From Mesostigma viride (Eukaryota; Streptophyta; Mesostigmatophyceae; Mesostigmatales; Mesostigmataceae), in contig RPFO01000027.1 of NCBI GenBank assembly GCA_009746045.1, positions 3,539,609-3,603,608 of the forward strand: DNA of 64,000 nucleotides. Direction: 5' to 3'. A model generated the notes under the pieces. That model was not told where the DNA came from and made no database searches. It worked only from the letters and a program-made list of their open reading frames with translations. Positions 58,487 through 64,000 of this stretch are shown piece after piece (within the stretch, counting starts at the first letter, position 1; each line of letters begins with the position of its first letter). Made by a program: the position numbers and the translations under genes.

Positions 58487-60142
58487 ATTAATTAATTAAT
58501 TAATAGACACGTGACTGCGTCACGTGAGCATAAGTCCTCAGTGGGAGGGGAACATGGGATGGAATGAATGGTATAAGCTATCTAGGTCCTAGTTACAGGG
58601 TCGTGGGCCCCGCGGCCCGAATCGCTATGAATGCCATACGCGTTCACTCGCGGAGCCCCCACCGACTTGGGGGTGGTCTCCTTCATCACTACTTGCCATC
58701 TATCCTTGCGCACCATCTGCCTCCATATTACAGACAAACCAGGAGGCTGCCCGGGGGTGAGCCCGTCACGTCTAGTGTAGCACATGTCCATGCCGAGTCT
58801 ATCACGAAAAGTCCACGGGTGGCGGCCCTGCCGCGCGCGGCCGGGGGCACGCCAGGTGAGGACATATCGCCCAGGCTGGGCGGGCTTGGTGCCAGCTAGT
58901 CTATCTGATGTATCTACCTGATCTGTGCGGGCCAGGTGCCCGGCTAGGCCCAGGCGCCTGTGCCTAAGAATGTGGGAAACATAGGGCAAATCAGCGTACA
59001 AATCCTCATTACTAACGTGCACTGAACCAAAGGGGATGTTAAGGGCCTTGCGCAGCATCTTGGTGACGGCGCCGTCGAGTCGTTGCTCCAGCTCCTGCAT
59101 CAGTGTCCAGGTCTCGGCGCCGTAGGTCAGGATCGTCAGCATGACGACCTTGAAGAGGTCACGCTTGACGATCCAGGGTAGGGCGGGGTTGCTCCACCAG
59201 CGGCAGTGGTCATGGAGGTGTGCCCACGCCATGCCGATCCGTGTCGTCATGTCGTCCTCGCAGTCGGGAAGCCAACTGCCGAGCAGCTTGAAGCGGCCTG
59301 AAGGAGGGTAGTTGACCTCGGCATCGTCTTAGAGGCGGGGACGGGGGCGGGGAGAGTGTGGGTGGGGGCCCTGCCATGCCGAGGGCCAGGGCCTCCGTTT
59401 TGGGGCTGATTTCTAGACCAACCGCCCGAGCCTCGAGCGCCAGGCAGTCCAGCAAAGTTGGGCAGACTCCGGCTTCTCGATGAGCTTGATGTCGTTGGCA
59501 TAAATGAGGTCAGCTAGTAATTTCTGCTTGTTAGTCGGCCCCCCTTCTCCAAGCTCGTTTGTGATCGCTAGGCCAGGGGCACGGCCTGCAATGCTAGCAA
59601 ATTGAGCACGTGCTTGGCGCATAACATAATCCACTGCAATAATAAACAGGCACACAATAATAAACATGTACGGCGACAGGACGCAACCCTGCCAGACGCC
59701 GGTCTGCAGTGGGCATGGCGGGGTAAAGCCGTGTTGAGTGCGCACCGAAGTGGTCGACCCCTCACACAGCCGGCGTGCGGATGACGGTAATCAGGGGAGT
59801 GGGGACGCAAACGCGAGCAAGTATAGCCCATAGAGCGTCCCAGAGGACAGAATCAAAAGCCTTGATGAAGTCGACGAAGATCAGGATGGCGGGAAACTCA
59901 CCAGGTTGCAGGAGAGCGATTTCCTCGAAGAGGCGACGCGCGACGAAGATGGCCATGACGGTGCTGCGCCCAGGACGAAAGCCCATTTGACTTTCCCCTA
60001 GGTGACGGTCGAGAGCAGAACGAAGGCGGTTGAGGATCATGCGCATGAACAACTTGAGTGCGGCGCTCTGGATGCAGACTCCTCGGTAGTTGGCGTGGTC
60101 GTCAGGGGAACCTTTGTTTTTGTACAGCATAATACGGTTACT
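58487..60142 (-). pseudogene. LINE family A, copy 3, RT and 3' end (main part)
   Basis: Minus strand, reading from 60,142 downward: MLYKNKGSPDDHANYRGVCI, GFRPGRSTVMAIFVARRLF, the RT motif A region FVDFIKAFDSVLWDALWAIL, PPCPLQTGVWQGCVLSPYMF, the motif C region LIYANDIKLIEKPE, then TRIGMAWAHLHDHCRWWSNP and the post-RT domain. The 3' UTR ends with the hairpin at 58,508-58,526 and a TTAA tail at 58,487-58,505. Frames are broken near 59,250-59,410 and 59,745. The upstream piece lies at 62,290-62,767, separated by inserted elements. Confidence 0.88.
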
Positions 60143-60758
60143 GGCCACGCAGGTCCCCGAGATCGCCGAGCGAACGGCCACCATCGCCGCCCAACCTGCT
60201 GGTAGGGCTAGCGATGACCCCTCGACTCGCGCCTCCTGGGCGGACCTGCTCAAGAGCCAGGCATCCTCTACCACGACCGCCATCACCACCAAGCTCCAGG
60301 AGCTGGAAGACACGCGCCGCGAGGCCGCTGACCGCGACCGTCGCCGCTGCCGGGTCATCCTCAGGCGCTTCGACATGCCGCCGGAGGAGAACCCAGACTC
60401 TCTTCTCGACGAGCTGAAGAAACAGCTCTTGGCGTGCATGGAACTGCCAGGTACGGCACTGCAGGGCGCCTACCGCCTGCCCCATCCACGGGCCAAGGCT
60501 GGGCCCCCTCCAGTGGTCCTCACCTTCAGCGACATCACAGCCCGAGTTCGGTTCCTCTCTCGCCGCAAGAAGCTGGTGGACACCTCCTGGTCGCTTGACG
60601 ACGACCTGACGCCAGCCCAGCAGCAGCAACGCCGCGATCAGTGGCCCGACTACATCCGCCACAAGACCAACCCCGAGAAGCCCCAAGTGTACTGGCGGGG
60701 CGGGGACCTCTATGTCAACAAGCAACTGTGGAAGCCCCCCCGGGCTTCCCCGGGATAG
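60143..60758 (+). CDS. LINE ORF1-type RNA-binding protein, 5'-truncated copy 1
   Basis: Open frame with no stop for 205 codons, ending RASPG. It begins inside the gene (ATQVPEIAERTATIAAQ), continues with a helical part (TTAITTKLQELEDTRREAAD), an RRM-like fold (CRVILRRFDMPPEE ... PPPVVLTFSDITARVRFLSR) and the C-terminal LTPAQQQQRRDQWPDYIRHK and YWRGGDLYVNKQL. This is the layout of L1-type ORF1 proteins, which coat element RNA. No reverse transcriptase follows. Assignment is by resemblance of the layout. Confidence 0.7.
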
Positions 60759-61214
60759 AGCACTCCAGCTAGTTGTCTATAGATGGGGGCAATCGATGAT
60801 GGGATAGCTTAGGCATTACAGCCGACTTGAAACGATATTAGCGCACAGCGTTATAGTACCTTCAATTAGCTCTGGCACCTTGTGGTCATCAGCTTGCGCC
60901 TTAATTGGCCGACGTCTTGAGCCCACCTCACATTTGTATAGCATAAGCTATGCGTCAGCCTACCTATGGTATTGCACTGGTTAATTGTATTGCACCCACA
61001 GTGTTGCGCCCCGGCATGATGCACCATGCCGTGGAGAGAGCGCTCTGTGACCTGCCCACTTGCGGCAGTGAGAGAAGCTAGGGCGCCCTCCCTCCTTCTC
61101 GCTGTGTATATAGGGTTGAAGGTTCCTTTACTCTGTATTGGCACCCACGTGACGCAGTCACGTGATTATTATTATTATTCTTATTATTATTATTATTATT
61201 ATTATGATATTATT

Positions 61215-61856
61215 GCAGTTGCCGCCAAGGTAGACGCCCTGGCCACGCAGGTCCCCGAGATCGCCGAGCGAACGGCCACCATCGCCGCCCAACCTGCTGG
61301 TAGGGCTAGTGATGACCCCTCGACTCGCGCCTCCTGGGCGGACCTGCTCAAGAGCCAGGCATCCTCTACCACGACCGCCATCACCACCAAGCTCCAGGAG
61401 CTGGAAGACACGCGCCGCGAGGCCGCTGACCGCGACCGTCGCCGCTGCCGGGTCATCCTCAGGCGCTTCGACATGCTGCCGGAGGAGACCCCAGACTCTC
61501 TTCTCGACGAGCTGAAGAAACAGCTCTTGGCGCGCATGCAGCTGCCAGGTGCGATACTGCAGGGCGCCTACCGCCTGCCCCATCCACGGGCCAAGGCTGG
61601 GCCCCCTCCAGTGGTCCTCACCTTCAGCGACATCACAGCCCGAGTTCGGTTCCTCTCTCGCCGCAAGAAGCTGGTGGACACCTCCTGGTCGCTTGACGAC
61701 GACCTGACGCCAGCCCAGCAGCAGCAACGCCGCGATCAGTGGCCCGACTACATCCGCCACAAGACCAACCCCGAGAAGCCCCAAGTGTACTGGCGGGGCG
61801 GGGACCTCTACGTCAACAAGAAACTGTGGAAGCCCCCCCGGGCTTCCCCGGGATAG
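61215..61856 (+). CDS. LINE ORF1-type RNA-binding protein, 5'-truncated copy 2
   Basis: Nearly identical to the frame at 60,143-60,758, with a few replacements (e.g. MPPEEN/MLPEET, CMELPGTA/RMQLPGAI, KQLW/KKLW) and nine more codons at the 5' end (starting about AVAAKVDAL). Intact to the stop at RASPG. The small divergence and the intact frame show recent insertion. Confidence 0.7.
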   Translation, partial: AVAAKVDALATQVPEIAERTATIAAQPAGRASDDPSTRASWADLLKSQASSTTTAITTKLQELEDTRREAADRDRRRCRVILRRFDMLPEETPDSLLDELKKQLLARMQLPGAILQGAYRLPHPRAKAGPPPVVLTFSDITARVRFLSRRKKLVDTSWSLDDDLTPAQQQQRRDQWPDYIRHKTNPEKPQVYWRGGDLYVNKKLWKPPRASPG

Positions 61857-62289
61857 AGCACTCCAGCTAGTTGTCTAGATGGGGGCAATCGATGATGGGA
61901 TAGCTTAGGCATTACAGCACTTGAAACGATATTAGCGCACAGCGTTATAGTACCTTCAATTAGCTCTGGCACCTTGTGGCCATCAGCTTGCGCCTTAATT
62001 AGCCGACGTCTTGAGCCCACCTCACATTTGTAGCATAAGCTATGCGTCAGCCTACCTATGGTATTGCACTGGTTGTATTGCACCCACAGTGTTGCGCCCC
62101 GGCACCATGCCGTGGAGAGAGCGCTCTGTGGCCTGCCCACCTGCGGCAGTGAGAGAAGCTAGGGCGCCCTCCCTCCTTCTCACTGTGTATATAGGGTTGA
62201 AGGTTCCTTTACTCTGTATTGGCACCCACGTGACGCAGTCACGTGCTTATTAATTAATTAATTAATGATATTATTATTATTATTATTAT

Positions 62290-62767
62290 TACGGTTACTA
62301 GCTGTGCTGCCACTCAGGAATCGGCGGCGCGTCGGCAAGCAGGATCCGGTTGCAGACGTCAAGCAGGAACCCCGCGAGCGCCGTCACTGGGGCAGGGAGC
62401 TGGTCAGGTCCAACGGCGGCGTAGAAGCGGAGTTGCTTGGCGCGGCGGTGCTCAGCTCGAGCTCGGTGAACGGCGGTAGCTCGTTGGGGTCGGCCAGGGT
62501 TTCCGTCAGGGCTGGGTACGTGTAGTCCTGCTCAGCGGCGGGCGGCGTGGGCGGCGCAGGGACGTCCGCAGGCGCTACTGCCAGGCGCGCGGCCGCCAGA
62601 GGGCCAAGCGGCGGAGGCGGCAGGGGGGCGCCGCGCAGCCGGGACTGGGAGGAATACCACTGGTCGAGCTGCTGCTGCGGTGAGCCAGAGAGTGTCCGCG
62701 GCGCCGGCTGCGCGCCGCCAGCGGGCCGTTGGGCGTGACGCTGGCGGGTCCAGGCGTACTTGCCGTG
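62290..62767 (-). pseudogene. LINE family A, copy 3, upstream piece
   Basis: Minus strand: HGKYAWTRQRHAQRPAGG, then a Pro/Ala-rich linker, EQDYTYPALTETLADPNELP (as in copy 1 at 28.15 kb) and IPEWQHS, where the inserted block begins. 5' truncated at about 62,767. Confidence 0.75.
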
Positions 62768-62857
62768 CTGGTTAATTAATTAATCAATTAATTAATTAAT
62801 CAATTAATTAATTAATTAATTAATTAATTAATTAATTAATTAATTAATTGATTAATT
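62768..62857. repeat. (TTAA)n tract
   Basis: About 20 TTAA/ATTA units with two ATCA variants. It looks like the tail left by a retroelement of the families in this window, or a microsatellite grown from one. Confidence 0.9.
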
Positions 62858-63184
62858 AAGTAAGGGGAGGGGACATGCCTACATGTCAAGTGCACTTTTC
62901 TGGAAACCACACCTATGCATGTGGTAAAAATCTGATGATGGTTGGGGACCATAAATATGATTTAGAAAAAAAAAATTCAACCAGTTTGGGGAGGTAGTAG
63001 CCCCCATTAAACACCGGTAACGCGCTAAACTGAACGGAAAAAGACGCTATTTTAGTCACATTTTCCCTAGGACAACTGGCAAACATATTGGGACCAAATC
63101 ATATATTCCCGCATAGTTTCCCCACTTTTGAGAAAGTCTGCCTAATTGGGACCAAGAAATAAGCATGGATGCACCAGTTATTAA
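62858..63184. mobile_element. AT-rich sequence related to the 24.9-27.2 kb element
   Basis: Shares ggggaccataaatatga (62,944-62,960) and cctaggacaac (about 63,067) with the element at 24,945-27,219, and begins with ggggaggggacatgcc, loosely like its and the 33-kb element's G-rich ends. Related sequence continues to about 63,500 around the insertion at 63,185-63,290. No ORF. Boundaries uncertain. Confidence 0.4.
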
Positions 63185-63290
63185 GTAAGTACTTGCGTGT
63201 CATGCGCAAAGGCATGCCACGGAGTACTATGCTAATCTCTGACATTAGAAAAAATAAGTGCACAAAAGTTTAAACAAATATCGTCTGCAT
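63185..63290 (-). mobile_element. Short dispersed element with (AAGT)n end, copy 3
   Basis: aagtaagtacttgcgtgtca ... gtttaaacaaatatcgtctgcat-type sequence (last word here cut to atcgtctgcat). About 90 percent identical to the reverse of 12,061-12,178. Inserted within the AT-rich element sequence. Confidence 0.65.
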
Positions 63291-63500
63291 CACCAGTTGT
63301 TAGTTTTCCCGCAGAAAGGGTCCTTTTTTCACCAAAAAAAAGTAAGAAATCATAAACACTTCCAAAAATGCCATACCACATATTAACAAATACTAGAGGT
63401 GGGGGGACATGCAGCCCCAAAATTTGAGGTCAGTCTGACAACCACAGCTCAAGTTATAACATAACGATCACAGGTTGACACCAGTGACGAAGCTAAGGGA

Positions 63501-63845
63501 GGTTTTATTGCCAGTATTTAACCACACTAACACCCCTTTATACATCTACAAGCGTATCCCGTAGTAGGGCTCCGCCCCTATTAATTAAAAGGTCGCTTTT
63601 TTGCAAGACGTGAGGAGACGTCGGTCCTATCTAAATTCGACCCCTACTGGCCTAGGCTATTCCCACCCTTTGATCTGCCATAGATTACTTCCACGCGCTA
63701 TCAAGAGGTCGCATTCCCAGTTTCCCACGTCACCGGTCTTTGGATCCAGATCCCTGTCGGACAACCGGCGCGGGAAACTCCACCAGTCAACTCAACCTAC
63801 CGGTAAACGTCGCCGGTCGCATTTCCGCCCTCTACAACCTTTCCC
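63501..63845. other. Unassigned sequence
   Basis: No feature recognised. The words aggtcgc and cccagt recur, but I cannot assign them. Confidence 0.3.
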
Positions 63846-64000
63846 GTCCGTCCCCCCATGCGGATCCCGTCAAGTAGAATCCCGTGAAAAAGAATCCCGT
63901 GGAGTAGAAGTCCCGTCAAGTTTATCCCGTCAACAGTATTCCGTCTAGCAGTCATCAATCACTGAATCCCGTCAATCCCGTCAATCCCGTCAATCCCGTC
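63846..64000 (+). repeat. tcccgtcaa satellite, running off the window
   Basis: Units start diverged (atcccgtcaagtagaatccc, with gtgg and gtga variants) and become perfect 9-mers tcccgtcaa in the last 40 bases. Only the beginning of the array is visible. Confidence 0.85.

Larger units (their letters stand above)
60133..62299 (+). mobile_element. Insertion of two nested ORF1-only elements into LINE copy 3
   Basis: The 10-bp direct repeat tacggttact (60,133-60,142 and 62,290-62,299) flanks the block. The first element spans 60,143-61,203 plus its tail remnant 62,276-62,289. The second, 61,215-62,264, sits in the (ATT)n tail of the first and is flanked by atgatattatt (61,204-61,214 and 62,265-62,275). 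Both are 5' truncated and share a UTR of about 380 bp ending in the hairpin (61,146-61,164; 62,227-62,245). Confidence 0.85.

Overview
This is eukaryotic nuclear DNA, most likely from a green alga (chlorophyte or prasinophyte grade). The reasons are GT-AG introns throughout, GC-rich exons inside much longer and less biased introns, an interstitial tract of the plant-type telomere repeat CCCTAAA, and a K+/H+ antiporter whose exons run collinear with plant KEA4/5/6. The species cannot be fixed from the sequence alone.

Layout: (1) 1-24,540, plus strand: the 3' part of a FUSC-family (fusaric-acid-resistance/aromatic-acid-exporter-like) membrane protein gene. I could trace 15 exons with a consistent reading phase (2,862 nt, 953 codons plus stop); the 5' end lies before the window. 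(2) 24,541-35,954: intergenic, packed with retroelement and DNA-transposon relics and one decayed minus-strand F-box/LRR gene cut by a TIR element. (3) 35,955-55,495, plus strand: a complete KEA4/5/6-type cation/proton antiporter gene, 16 exons with matching phases, 881 aa, starting with a signal peptide. (4) 55,496-64,000: intergenic repeats, then a nested stack of LINE and ORF1-only retroelements, an AT-rich element and a short-unit satellite running off the end.

The most unusual property is in the introns. Nearly every exon edge of both genes is repeated, as one to eleven degraded copies, in the adjacent intron, on the same strand and with the splice-site bases. I call these exon-edge echoes. 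The freshest cases are perfect tandem arrays (about 107 bp x4 before the last FUSC exon; 60 bp x11 after FUSC exon 13). The oldest are barely recognisable. This looks like a process that lengthens introns by duplicating the intron/exon boundary while leaving the reading frame intact. Many introns also carry large microsatellites and minisatellites, including a 1.8 kb CT-rich array.

The retroelements form one interacting set: a LINE with a 3' hairpin, ORF1-only elements with an open reading frame that share the hairpin, and SINE-like elements with a similar tail. Insertion order and target-site duplications can be read directly. The two host genes are neighbours in tandem and both encode membrane transporters, but nothing in the sequence shows that they act together.
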